A DNA stretch of 64,000 bases. Origin: Mitsuaria chitosanitabida ATCC BAA-476 = NBRC 102408 (GTDB taxonomy: Bacteria > Pseudomonadota > Gammaproteobacteria > Burkholderiales > Burkholderiaceae_C). Numbering within the stretch: position 1 is the stretch's first letter; the number at the start of each line of letters is the position of its first letter. Under the pieces are notes generated by a model, which was given only the letters and a program-made list of their open reading frames with translations, ran no database searches and was not told the DNA's origin. Shown one piece after another: positions 55,187 through 62,525 of the stretch. The translations under genes were made by a program, and so were the position numbers. The DNA lies in contig NZ_BCYP01000024.1 of assembly GCF_001598255.1 (NCBI RefSeq), forward strand, positions 62,001 through 126,000, given 5' to 3'.

Positions 55187-55657
55187 TTAGGTCAGCGAGG
55201 GCTCGGTCGGCGCGGCCGGTCCGGCCGCCAGCGAGGGGGAGGTGGCCTGGGTCGCCGCGGGGGTCGGGGCGACCGGCTTGCGCGGCTTGTCGCGCACCAG
55301 CAGCCAGACGATCAGGCCGACGAAGATCGCCGGCGCGCCTAGCACCGCGCCCACGCTCAGCAGGGCCACGATGCCGGCCAGCAGCAGGCCGCCCAGGATC
55401 AGCAGCGGCAGGCCCAGGCCCAGCAGCAGCACCAGCGGCACCACCAGGCACATCACCAGGAAGGCGATCATGAGGCCCAGGCCCGCGCCGAAGGCATCGG
55501 CCAGGTCCATGCCGGACCACATGAAGTCGTTGCCGTCGATGGTCAGGTGGCCATGCGGCAAGTCGGAGAGGAAGCCCAGCACGCTGAAGCCCAGGATGGA
55601 CGAGAAGGCCATCATCGCGAGCCCCAGGACGAGGACGATCTTGAACAGCGTTTTCAT
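55187..55657 (-). CDS. Hypothetical small membrane protein of the LytS/LytTR operon
   Basis: Not assigned to a named family. A 156-aa protein with an N-terminal hydrophobic segment (IVLVLGLAMMAFSSILGFSV), a polar loop with PHGHLTIDGNDFMWSGMD (likely periplasmic), then a long hydrophobic region rich in Leu/Val/Gly holding two or three helices, and a Pro/Ala/Thr-rich cytosolic tail. Its ATG overlaps the stop of the upstream kinase gene. Position suggests an accessory to the two-component system, perhaps a signal-sensing partner. Confidence 0.8.
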   Translation of the reverse strand: MKTLFKIVLVLGLAMMAFSSILGFSVLGFLSDLPHGHLTIDGNDFMWSGMDLADAFGAGLGLMIAFLVMCLVVPLVLLLGLGLPLLILGGLLLAGIVALLSVGAVLGAPAIFVGLIVWLLVRDKPRKPVAPTPAATQATSPSLAAGPAAPTEPSLT

Positions 55658-57165
55658 GCGTGTGCTCCTTGTTCCTGCGCTTGATGGGCCGTCCGGTACG
55701 GGACGGTGATGGTGACGACGGTGCCGCTGGGCTGGTTCTCCGCCACGGTGAGGCTGGCGGTCCGGCCGTAGAGCAGGGTCAGGCGTTCGCGGATGTTGGC
55801 CAGGCCCACGCCGGTGCCGGAGGTCGCCGCGCGGCCGAAGCCCAGGCCGGTGTCGGCGACGGTGACCTGCAGCTTGCCGTGCACGATCTCGGCCTTCAGC
55901 GTCAGGCTGCCGCCCTCCGCCTTGGGCTCCAGGCCGTGCTTGATGGCGTTCTCGACCAGGCTCTGGATCATCATGGGCGGGAACTCCGCCGAGAGCAGGC
56001 CGTCGGGCACGTCGATGCGGCTGACCAGGCGCTCCTCCATGCGGACCTGCAGGATCTCCAGATAGGGCCGGATCACGGCCATCTCGCGGCCCAGGTCGCG
56101 CACGCCGGTGGCGTTGGTCTCGCGCATGGTGGGCATGGAGGCCCGCAGCAGCGCGATCAGGTTCTTCTGCATCTGCGAGGCGCGCGGCGGGTCGGTCTCG
56201 ATCAGGTGGTCGATGGAGGCCAGGGTGTTGAACAGGAAGTGGGGCTCGACCTGGGCCTGCATCGCGGCCATCCGGGCCTCGACGACCTGGCGGCGCAGCG
56301 ACTCGGCCTCGGCGGTCTCGGTGGCCTTGGCGGCCTTGACCTCCGCCTGGAGCCGGCCCTTGTAGGTCGCCTTGATCAGCGCGGAGGCCAGCACGATCAG
56401 CACCGCCAGCTTGTCCAGGAAATCGCCCAGGTGCACGGTGCGGTAGCGGGTCTTGCGCGAGGTCTCGCGCTGCGCCTGCTCCAGTTCCTGGCGCGCCTCG
56501 TCGGCATCGGCCTTGGCCTGGCGGGCGTCTTCGGCGGCTTCCTCGAGGGCGCGCTTGGCTTCCTCGACCGCGGACCGCACCGCTTCGCGCTGCTTCTCAT
56601 TGGGCAGCCGGATGTCGAGGGAAGGCAGGCCGGTGGCGTCGGTCGCGTCCGCGTCCGAGGCGGCGGACGCGGCGCTGGCGGCCGTCATGCCGGGCGCGCT
56701 GCGCGGCAGGATGCGCACGCCGCGGCTGTCGATCTGGACCTCGTAGCGCAGGCCGTTGACGTCGACGATGGAGCGGCTGTCGGACCCGGCCTTGGCGGCT
56801 TCCTTGGCGGCCTGCTTGGCCGCTTCCTTGGCCTTCTCGATCCGCGCGCTGCGGGCGTCGTCGTCGGTGTCGTCCGAATCCTCGGACTTCTGGGCCTTGC
56901 GCTCCTTGCGCAGGTCCTTGGGCGCGGCGGGCTTGGAGTGGATGGTCTCGGTGGTCTCGACCGGCAGCTGCCAGCTGAAGGAGAAGGGCGGCAGCGTCTG
57001 CAGGATGTTGGCGCCGATGATCAGCAGCACCGCCAGCAGCGAGAAGCGCTTCCAGGTGATGGTCACCAGCCAGCTGCCGTAGGCGTGGAAGCCATGTTCG
57101 GCCGCCTTCATGAAGGCTTGCCAGCGCTGGCGCAGGGGCGTGGGGGAGGGGATCGGCGCGTTCAT
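55654..57165 (-). CDS. LytS-type sensor histidine kinase with long coiled-coil region
   Basis: A 503-aa membrane kinase. TM1 (FSLLAVLLIIGANILQTL) is near residue 45. A long charged segment rich in Lys, Ala, Asp and Glu (about 75-245) includes a predicted coiled coil (EEAKRALEEAAEDARQAKAD). TM2 (LAVLIVLASALIKATY) follows. The His_kinase region carries the phospho-His in QVEPHFLFNTLASIDHLI. HATPase_c has VENAIKHGLEP, DTGLGFG and GTGVGLANIRERL. The periplasmic coil is unusually long for this family. It leads the operon with the small membrane protein and LytTR regulator; the start has weak spacing evidence and Met 12 codons upstream is an alternative. Confidence 0.92.
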   Translation of the reverse strand: MNAPIPSPTPLRQRWQAFMKAAEHGFHAYGSWLVTITWKRFSLLAVLLIIGANILQTLPPFSFSWQLPVETTETIHSKPAAPKDLRKERKAQKSEDSDDTDDDARSARIEKAKEAAKQAAKEAAKAGSDSRSIVDVNGLRYEVQIDSRGVRILPRSAPGMTAASAASAASDADATDATGLPSLDIRLPNEKQREAVRSAVEEAKRALEEAAEDARQAKADADEARQELEQAQRETSRKTRYRTVHLGDFLDKLAVLIVLASALIKATYKGRLQAEVKAAKATETAEAESLRRQVVEARMAAMQAQVEPHFLFNTLASIDHLIETDPPRASQMQKNLIALLRASMPTMRETNATGVRDLGREMAVIRPYLEILQVRMEERLVSRIDVPDGLLSAEFPPMMIQSLVENAIKHGLEPKAEGGSLTLKAEIVHGKLQVTVADTGLGFGRAATSGTGVGLANIRERLTLLYGRTASLTVAENQPSGTVVTITVPYRTAHQAQEQGAHA

Positions 57166-57371
57166 GGGGGGACCTGTCGTATGGCTTCGCACTGTACGCA
57201 AGTCCCTCCGGCGCCCAGGCGGCCCGGCGACGCGCCGTGCGGTCGGCGGGATGGACTGCAGTGATCGGCGACAGGCCGGAAGGCCCGCCGGATCCCGGTG
57301 GCCGGGGCGCCCGGCCGGGCCGGGAATCCGTCACGGCCGGCGGTCACGCGCCGCGCGGCCGGCCCTCATGC

Positions 57372-57397
57372 GAAAGGCCCGCCGAGGCGGGCCTTTC
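57372..57397 (-). terminator. Terminator hairpin downstream of the yceI operon
   Basis: GAAAGGCCCGCC-GA-GGCGGGCCTTTC is a perfect 12-bp stem with a minimal loop. It ends in a short TTTC on the minus strand, 40 nt after the last yceI gene. The surrounding 57166-57437 region holds no other gene. Confidence 0.8.
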
Positions 57398-57437
57398 ATC
57401 GGGCGTCGGGATCGCATGGATCCCGCGGCGTCGGGGC

Positions 57438-58007
57438 TTACTGCTTGATCGCCTCGACCTGGATCACGACCTTGACGTCCTTGGGGAAGCCATAGGCCAC
57501 GCCGTAGTCGGCGCCGAACTGGGTGCGGTCGAAGGTGGTCTCGAAGTCGCCGCCGCAGACTTCACGCTTGAGCATCGGGTTCTCGTAGCAGTTGAAGTTG
57601 TCGGCCTTCAGCGTCACGGGCGCGGTCTTGCCCTTGAGCGTCAGCTCGCCGTCGATCGACGAGACCTTGTCGCCGGTGAAGTTGAACTTCGTGCTGACGA
57701 ACTTGGCGGTCGGGAACTTGGCGGCGTCGAAGATCTCGGCGCTCTTCAGGTGGCCGTCGAACTTGGAGAAGCCGGTGTTGATGCTGTCCATGTTGATGGT
57801 GATCTCGACCTTGCCGGTCTTGGCCGCCTTGTCCAGCTGCACGGTGCCTTCCTTCTTGTCGAAGCGGCCGCGGTTGGTCGAGGTGCCGAAGTGGCGCATC
57901 TCGAAGGTGGCGTAAGTGTGGGTCGGGTCGATCGCGTAGTTGGCGGCTTCGGCCTGGGCCAGGCCGGTCACGGCGATCAGGGAGGCCAGCAGCAGGGCTT
58001 TCTTCAT
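57438..58007 (-). CDS. YceI-family periplasmic lipid-binding protein (copy 1)
   Basis: A 189-aa exported lipocalin-like beta-barrel with signal peptide MKKALLLASLIAVTGLAQAE. It shows IDPTHTYATFEMRHFGTSTN, RGRFDKKEGTVQLDKA, LKSAEIFDAAKFPTAKFVST and the cysteine pair NCYENPMLKREVCGGDFETT, as in E. coli YceI. The family binds polyisoprenoids, such as quinone-like lipids, in the barrel. It is last in a three-gene operon with a second YceI and cytochrome b561. Confidence 0.95.
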   Translation of the reverse strand: MKKALLLASLIAVTGLAQAEAANYAIDPTHTYATFEMRHFGTSTNRGRFDKKEGTVQLDKAAKTGKVEITINMDSINTGFSKFDGHLKSAEIFDAAKFPTAKFVSTKFNFTGDKVSSIDGELTLKGKTAPVTLKADNFNCYENPMLKREVCGGDFETTFDRTQFGADYGVAYGFPKDVKVVIQVEAIKQ

Positions 58008-58101
58008 GGTGGGTGGGTCCTGTTGGAACAGTGAGAGTGAGGAACGGTGGAACCGGGCGGACCCGGACCGGTTGGGGGGAACTTGTCGGGGCGAGGGCGG
58101 C

Positions 58102-58755
58102 TTACAGCGGGCCCATGCCGGTGATGGCGAGCTTGAACTTCACCTGCACGTCGTTGGCGACGATGGAGGTGTCCTTCCACTCGCCGTCACCGATCTTGAA
58201 GTCCAGGCGCTTCATCGCGAAGGCACCGGTGGCGGTGGTCGTGCCACCGGCCTGCGTCAGCGCGACCGGCACCACGGTGTCGTGCACCTGGCCCTTGATG
58301 CTCAGCTTGCCGGCGACCTCGAACTTGCCGCCGCCCAGCGCCTTGATGGACGTGCTCTGGAAGGTGGCGGTCGGGATCTTCTTGGTGTCGAACCAGTCCG
58401 GCTTGACCAGCTCCGCGTCGGTGGCGGCGTCGCCGATGGTGGCGCTGCCCAGCTCGATCGAGAAGCTCACCTTGCCGGCGGCCGCGTTCTTCGGATCGAA
58501 GGCCAGCTGGGCATCGAACTTCTTGAACTTGCCTTCGACCGGCACGCCCATCTGGCGGAAGGTGAAGCCGATGTCGCTCTGCGCGGGGATCAGCTTGGCG
58601 GCGGCGGCCGGGGCCGCCGCGGGCGCCGCCGTCGTCGTCGCGGCGGGCTTGGCCGCCGGCTTGGTCTGGGCCATCGCCGGCGCGGCCAGGATCAGCGCGG
58701 CGCTCAGCACCGACAGGGCGGTGACGGAGAAGTGGGTGGCCAGTCGTTTCGTCAT
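58102..58755 (-). CDS. YceI-family periplasmic protein (copy 2)
   Basis: A 217-aa exported paralogue of the downstream YceI, with a signal peptide (VLSAALILAAPAMAQT) and an Ala/Pro/Thr-rich linker. The barrel shows IPAQSDIGFTFRQMGVPVEG, KFKKFDAQLAFDPKNAAAGK, FDTKKIPTATFQSTSIKALG and LSIKGQVHDTVVPVAL. It lacks the cysteine pair of copy 1. Together with the b561 gene it resembles the E. coli yceJ-yceI pair, but with a duplicated barrel. Confidence 0.93.
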   Translation of the reverse strand: MTKRLATHFSVTALSVLSAALILAAPAMAQTKPAAKPAATTTAAPAAAPAAAAKLIPAQSDIGFTFRQMGVPVEGKFKKFDAQLAFDPKNAAAGKVSFSIELGSATIGDAATDAELVKPDWFDTKKIPTATFQSTSIKALGGGKFEVAGKLSIKGQVHDTVVPVALTQAGGTTTATGAFAMKRLDFKIGDGEWKDTSIVANDVQVKFKLAITGMGPL

Positions 58756-58852
58756 GAGAGTCCTCTTCAATGCGGTGAGGTCTTGAGGGAGCGAGGCTCG
58801 CGTCGGGACGCGAGGGTCAGGTCTTGTCTGGGGTGATCCTGGAGCGCCGCGC

Positions 58853-59536
58853 TCAGGCGCGGCCCGGGAGCATGCGCTGGAGCAGGCCGTCCTTGTCGAT
58901 GACGACGTGCTTGACCACGGCGCCGAGATGGGCAAGCACCAGCAGGCCCAGCCCGTAGGCGAAGAGGCCGTGCACTTCCTTGAGCGTGGCGGCCAGCGCC
59001 TTGTCCGGCGACACGAAGTCAGGCAGTTGCAGCACGCCGAACCACACGATCGGGAAGCCGGCCGCCGAGCTGTAGGCCCAGCCGCTCAGCGGCACCGCGA
59101 AGAAGGCGGCGTAGAGCAGCCAGTGCACCGCGTGGGCGCCGAACTTCTGCCAGCCGGGCATCGGCAGGTCCGCCGGCGGGCGATGCGACAGGCGCCACAG
59201 CAGCCGCAGCGCCGACAGCGCCAGGATGGTCACGCCGGCCCACTTGTGCCAGTTGAACAGCTTGAGCCGCGTCATCGAGAAGGGGAGGTCGGCCATGTAC
59301 CAGCCCACCGAGAAGGTGCAGATGATCAGGATCGCCAGCAGCCAGTGGAAGCCCATGGCCAGGCCGTCGTAGCGGGTCTTGGCGGGCTTGCCGGTCATGA
59401 CGGGGGGAACCGGCGGCGCGGCCTGGGCCGGCGCGGCGGCCGGGATCGGCTCGACGGGCGCGGGCGCGGCGGGGGCGACCGTCGCGGGCACCGGGCTGCC
59501 GGCGGGGAGAGAGGCGTTGTCGTCGATCGTGCTCAT
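58853..59536 (-). CDS. Cytochrome b561-family protein
   Basis: A 227-aa inner-membrane dihaem protein. A polar Pro/Ala-rich N-terminus of about 60 residues precedes four transmembrane helices containing the haem-ligand histidines: MGFHWLLAIL, FNWHKWAGV, GAHAVHWLLYAAFF and KEVHGLFAYGLGLLVLAHL. It probably moves electrons between quinol and periplasmic partners. It leads the b561-yceI-yceI operon. The start at 59536 is 227 bp from the divergent HD oxygenase gene; the intervening region is relatively AT-rich (TTGAATGTAAAC) and probably holds both promoters. Confidence 0.92.
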   Translation of the reverse strand: MSTIDDNASLPAGSPVPATVAPAAPAPVEPIPAAAPAQAAPPVPPVMTGKPAKTRYDGLAMGFHWLLAILIICTFSVGWYMADLPFSMTRLKLFNWHKWAGVTILALSALRLLWRLSHRPPADLPMPGWQKFGAHAVHWLLYAAFFAVPLSGWAYSSAAGFPIVWFGVLQLPDFVSPDKALAATLKEVHGLFAYGLGLLVLAHLGAVVKHVVIDKDGLLQRMLPGRA

Positions 59537-59763
59537 GGCGGGCTCGCGTCCTTGGGAGAAGTCCTGGGGCTGGCGGGAGATCCAGGGCGTCCGGAATGGG
59601 AGCAAGTGTCCGCGCGCCGCACACCCTGTCGGTTCACCGGAACTGAGGTTACTGTTCAGTCGATTTGAATGTAAACCCCTGGGACGCTTCACAGATCCGT
59701 CATGGCCCGCATCGAGACTGGCGGCCGCTCCGGTAGGGAGCCGAGAGTTCGGAAGGATTGGCC

Positions 59764-60342
59764 ATGGACCTGATCGCCAAGATCGAGGCGCTGTTCGAGC
59801 GCCGCGGTCATCTGCAGTACGGCGACGAGCGTCGCGAACCCGTGACCGCGCTGGAGCACGCCTTGCAATGCGCCCAGTTGGCCGAGTGGGCGCATGCGGA
59901 GCATAGCCTCGTCGTGGCGGCGCTGCTGCACGACATCGGACAACTGATGGACGGCGCGCCGACGGCGCCGTTGCGGGACGACCAGCACGAGCTGACCGCG
60001 CTCCCCCTGCTGCGCGCGGGCGGCTGCGGCCCGGACGTGCTGGAGCCCATCCGGCTGCATGTCGCGGCCAAGCGCTACCTGGTCAGCACCGATCCCGCCT
60101 ACGGTCCCAGCCTGTCCGACGCCTCGCGCCACAGCTTGGCGCTGCAGGGGGGGCCGATGAACGGCGAGGAGCGGACGATCTTCATGGCCCATCCGCATGC
60201 TGCCGCCTCGCTGCAGCTGCGCCGCTGGGACGACCTGGCCAAGCGGCCGGGCATGCGCACCCCGCCGCTGAGCTACTACCTGGCGCTGCTGGACGAGCTG
60301 CTGCGGGACACGCGTGTGCCGCGCCGGCTGAGCATCGCGTGA
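59764..60342 (+). CDS. PhnZ-like HD-domain oxygenase (phosphonate-degradation-associated HD family)
   Basis: A 192-aa protein with a mixed-valence di-iron HD fold. Motifs are QYGDERREPVTALEHALQCA (first His and the Tyr/Glu pair region), VVAALLHDIGQLM (HD), RLHVAAKRYL (third His) and SLSDASRHSLALQGGPM (last Asp). Members cleave carbon-phosphorus or similar bonds in organophosphonates. No PhnY, phosphonate transporter or other phn gene is adjacent, so the substrate may differ. The ATG at 59764 is preferred to a TTG two codons before. Confidence 0.85.
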   Translation: MDLIAKIEALFERRGHLQYGDERREPVTALEHALQCAQLAEWAHAEHSLVVAALLHDIGQLMDGAPTAPLRDDQHELTALPLLRAGGCGPDVLEPIRLHVAAKRYLVSTDPAYGPSLSDASRHSLALQGGPMNGEERTIFMAHPHAAASLQLRRWDDLAKRPGMRTPPLSYYLALLDELLRDTRVPRRLSIA

Positions 60343-60454
60343 GTCCACCCCCGTCTCCCTCTTGAGGGGGATTCCGGCCATCGGGAGGCCTTTGCATACT
60401 GGCTCCCGATCGCGCGCTGCCTGGACCTCAGCGTCGTGATCAAGGGGAGGAGTG

Positions 60455-60507
60455 CTATGCCGACCTACCAAAGCCCATCAGGGCGGCGGTGGTCGGCATA
60501 GTTTTAT
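60455..60507 (+). terminator. Stem-loop with T-tract enclosing a 14-codon ORF
   Basis: CTATGCCGACC (60455-60465) pairs perfectly with GGTCGGCATAG (60491-60501), and the loop carries an inner GCCC-ATCA-GGGC stem (60473-60484). TTTTAT follows the stem, so it fits a Rho-independent terminator for the HD oxygenase transcript or an attenuator. The start codon of the mini-ORF lies in the left arm and its stop codon in the right arm. Confidence 0.7.
60457..60501 (+). CDS. Putative 14-residue leader peptide/mini-ORF
   Basis: Reads MPTYQSPSGRRWSA then TAG. An exceptionally strong Shine-Dalgarno, GGGGAGGAG, ends 4 nt before the ATG, better than most in this window. The whole ORF coincides with the stem-loop, so ribosomes translating it would disrupt the hairpin. 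No peptide family is recognised. It could equally be a chance ORF created by the palindrome. Confidence 0.4.
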   Translation: MPTYQSPSGRRWSA

Positions 60508-60620
60508 CTGGCGCCGGCAACCTGCCGTGTCATCCGTGTCAGGCGCCACGCTCCCCTCGGGACGTGCTCACAGCTTGCGTGCCAACCGCCCTGGCGAGCG
60601 CCAGCCGTTCGCGGCCCCGC

Positions 60621-60650
60621 TTGGGGTGATCGGGGAGGGCGAGCTATATT
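60621..60650 (+). promoter_or_regulatory. Sigma-70-like promoter of the hybrid kinase
   Basis: TTGGGG (60621-60626), an 18-bp spacer and TATATT (60645-60650) precede the kinase start by 39 bp. Transcription would start at about 60657, giving a leader of around 30 nt. Confidence 0.55.
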
Positions 60651-60689
60651 GCCGGCCCAGTACAAGGTTTACAAAAAACATGCATTTCC

Positions 60690-62525
60690 ATGCGCGGCAG
60701 CGGCCAGGCGCTGCCCCCTCCGGCCATGGCGGGTGAACGCAGCGCCGAACAGGCGAGCGTCGACCTCGAACTGCTGCGCCTGATCGGCAAGCAGGGCCGG
60801 CGCGTCCCCTATCCCGTGGGCATCGCGGCCTTCGCGCTGGCGCTGATGGCGTCCAACGTCGTGTCCGCGTGGATCGCCTTCGGCTGGCTGGCGCTGGCGT
60901 ACACCGTGCTGGCCGCCCGCTGGGCCCTGCTGGGCCGTCTGCCGGAAATGCATCAGCGTCCGCTCGAGCAGCGCCTGAACTGGGCCGTCCTGCTGAGCCT
61001 GGTCAACGGCGTCACCTTCAGCCTGTCGCTGATCGTCGCGCCCCACTTCAGCGATTTCCAGCGCATGGTGCAGACCATCGTGCTGCTGGGCCTGTGCGCC
61101 GGGGCCGTGGCGACCACCGCCGGCCATCGCGTCGTGTTCCAGGTCTTCCTGTGGCCGGTGACGGTCGCCAACGCGCTGGCCTGGGGGCTGTTCCACGACT
61201 CGGGCGACTACCGCTGGCTCGACGGCCTGCTGGCCGCCTTGATCATCTTCTTCGGCGTGATCCTGACCGGCCTGGCGCGCGACACCTACCGCGTGTTCGC
61301 CGAGTCCGTCCTCATCCGCCTGCAGCAGATCAAGAGCAACCAGCAGCTGCGCGCCGCGCTGTCGCAGGCGGAATCGGCCATGGCGGCCAAGACGCGCTTC
61401 CTGGCCTCGGCCAGCCACGACCTGCGCCAGCCCATGCACACGCTGTCGCTGTTCGGCGCGGCGCTGGACAAGCGCCCGATGGACGACGAAGGCCGCGTCA
61501 TCGTCACGCAGATGAACCTGGCGCTGCAGTCGCTGTCCTCGCAGATGGACGCGCTGCTGGACATCTCCAAGCTGGACGCCAACGTGGTGCCGGTGAACAA
61601 CCAGGTCTTCGCGCTCCAGCCCTGGCTGGCGCGGTTGCAGCGGGAGTTCCAGCCGGTGGCCCTGCGCAAGCAGCTGCTGCTGCGCCTGGACTGCCCGCCC
61701 GAGGCCTGCGTCGAGAGCGACCCGGTGCTGCTCGAGCGTGTGGTGCGCAACCTGATCGACAACGCGATCAAGTACACGCAGCGCGGCGAGGTGGCCGTCG
61801 AGGTCAGCCGCGGCCAGGACGAGGACGTGTGGCGCCTGTCGGTGCGCGACACCGGCCTGGGCATCCCCGAGCACGAGCAGGCGCGCATCTTCGAGGAGTT
61901 CTATCAGGTCGGGAATCCCGAGCGCGACCGCGCCAAGGGTCTGGGCCTGGGGCTGTCCATCGTCACGCGTCTGGTGGACCTGCTGGACCTGCACCTGGCG
62001 CTGCGCTCGGCGCCGGGCCACGGCTCGAGCTTCATGCTGAACGTGACCGCCGCCGACATCAGCGCCGTGCGCCCCGACGCGGCGCCGCGCCACGGGCCCT
62101 CGCTGCCGCCGGTGCGGGTGCTGGTGATCGACGACGAGGAGCCGGTCCGCGTGGCCATGCACGCGCTGCTGAGCGCGCACGGCTGCCAGGTGCTGGTGGC
62201 CGGCTCGACGCGCGAGGGCCTGCTCAAGAGCATGGGTCAGCAGCCCGATCTGCTGCTGACCGACTTCCGGCTGCGCGGCGGCGAGGACGGCATCAGCGCC
62301 GTCCGCTCCCTGCGCAGCGCCTTCCCGGGCCTGCCGGCGCTGCTGATCAGCGGCGACACCGCGCCCGAACGCCTGCGTGACGCCCACCAGGCCGGACTGA
62401 CCCTGCTGCACAAGCCGGTCACGGAGGAACAGCTGATTAACGCGATGCAGGCCGCGCTGGCCGAGCACCGCAGGGAGGGTTCCGATGTCACGTCCGTTCG
62501 AGGAGGCGCCGCCAGCCCGGCCTGA
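60690..62525 (+). CDS. Hybrid sensor histidine kinase with receiver domain
   Basis: A 611-aa membrane kinase. About six N-terminal hydrophobic helices (PVGIAAFALALMASNVVSAW to LLAALIIFFGVILTGLA) act as membrane-integral sensor. HisKA has phospho-His243 in FLASASHDLRQPMHTLSLF. HATPase_c has RNLIDNAIKY, DTGLGIP and GLGLGLSIV. The C-terminal receiver (about 470-590) has VLVIDDEE, phospho-Asp in LLLTDFRLRGGEDG and Lys in LLHKPV. ATG at 60690 has no clear Shine-Dalgarno; ATG at 60726 is an alternative. The last 41 nt overlap the start of the GMC oxidoreductase gene. Confidence 0.92.
   Translation: MRGSGQALPPPAMAGERSAEQASVDLELLRLIGKQGRRVPYPVGIAAFALALMASNVVSAWIAFGWLALAYTVLAARWALLGRLPEMHQRPLEQRLNWAVLLSLVNGVTFSLSLIVAPHFSDFQRMVQTIVLLGLCAGAVATTAGHRVVFQVFLWPVTVANALAWGLFHDSGDYRWLDGLLAALIIFFGVILTGLARDTYRVFAESVLIRLQQIKSNQQLRAALSQAESAMAAKTRFLASASHDLRQPMHTLSLFGAALDKRPMDDEGRVIVTQMNLALQSLSSQMDALLDISKLDANVVPVNNQVFALQPWLARLQREFQPVALRKQLLLRLDCPPEACVESDPVLLERVVRNLIDNAIKYTQRGEVAVEVSRGQDEDVWRLSVRDTGLGIPEHEQARIFEEFYQVGNPERDRAKGLGLGLSIVTRLVDLLDLHLALRSAPGHGSSFMLNVTAADISAVRPDAAPRHGPSLPPVRVLVIDDEEPVRVAMHALLSAHGCQVLVAGSTREGLLKSMGQQPDLLLTDFRLRGGEDGISAVRSLRSAFPGLPALLISGDTAPERLRDAHQAGLTLLHKPVTEEQLINAMQAALAEHRREGSDVTSVRGGAASPA

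Larger units (their letters stand above)
60343..60689 (+). other. 347-bp intergenic region with mini-ORF hairpin and promoter
   Basis: Between the HD oxygenase and the hybrid kinase there is no ordinary gene. It contains a 14-codon ORF in a terminator-like stem-loop (60455-60507), and a promoter-like pair before the kinase (60621-60650). The latter part becomes A-rich just ahead of the kinase start. Confidence 0.7.

Noticed and set aside
51555-57165. A polysaccharide biosynthesis locus
   Set aside because: Only the ligase-like gene fits; no glycosyltransferase, Wzx, Wzz or exosortase gene lies nearby.
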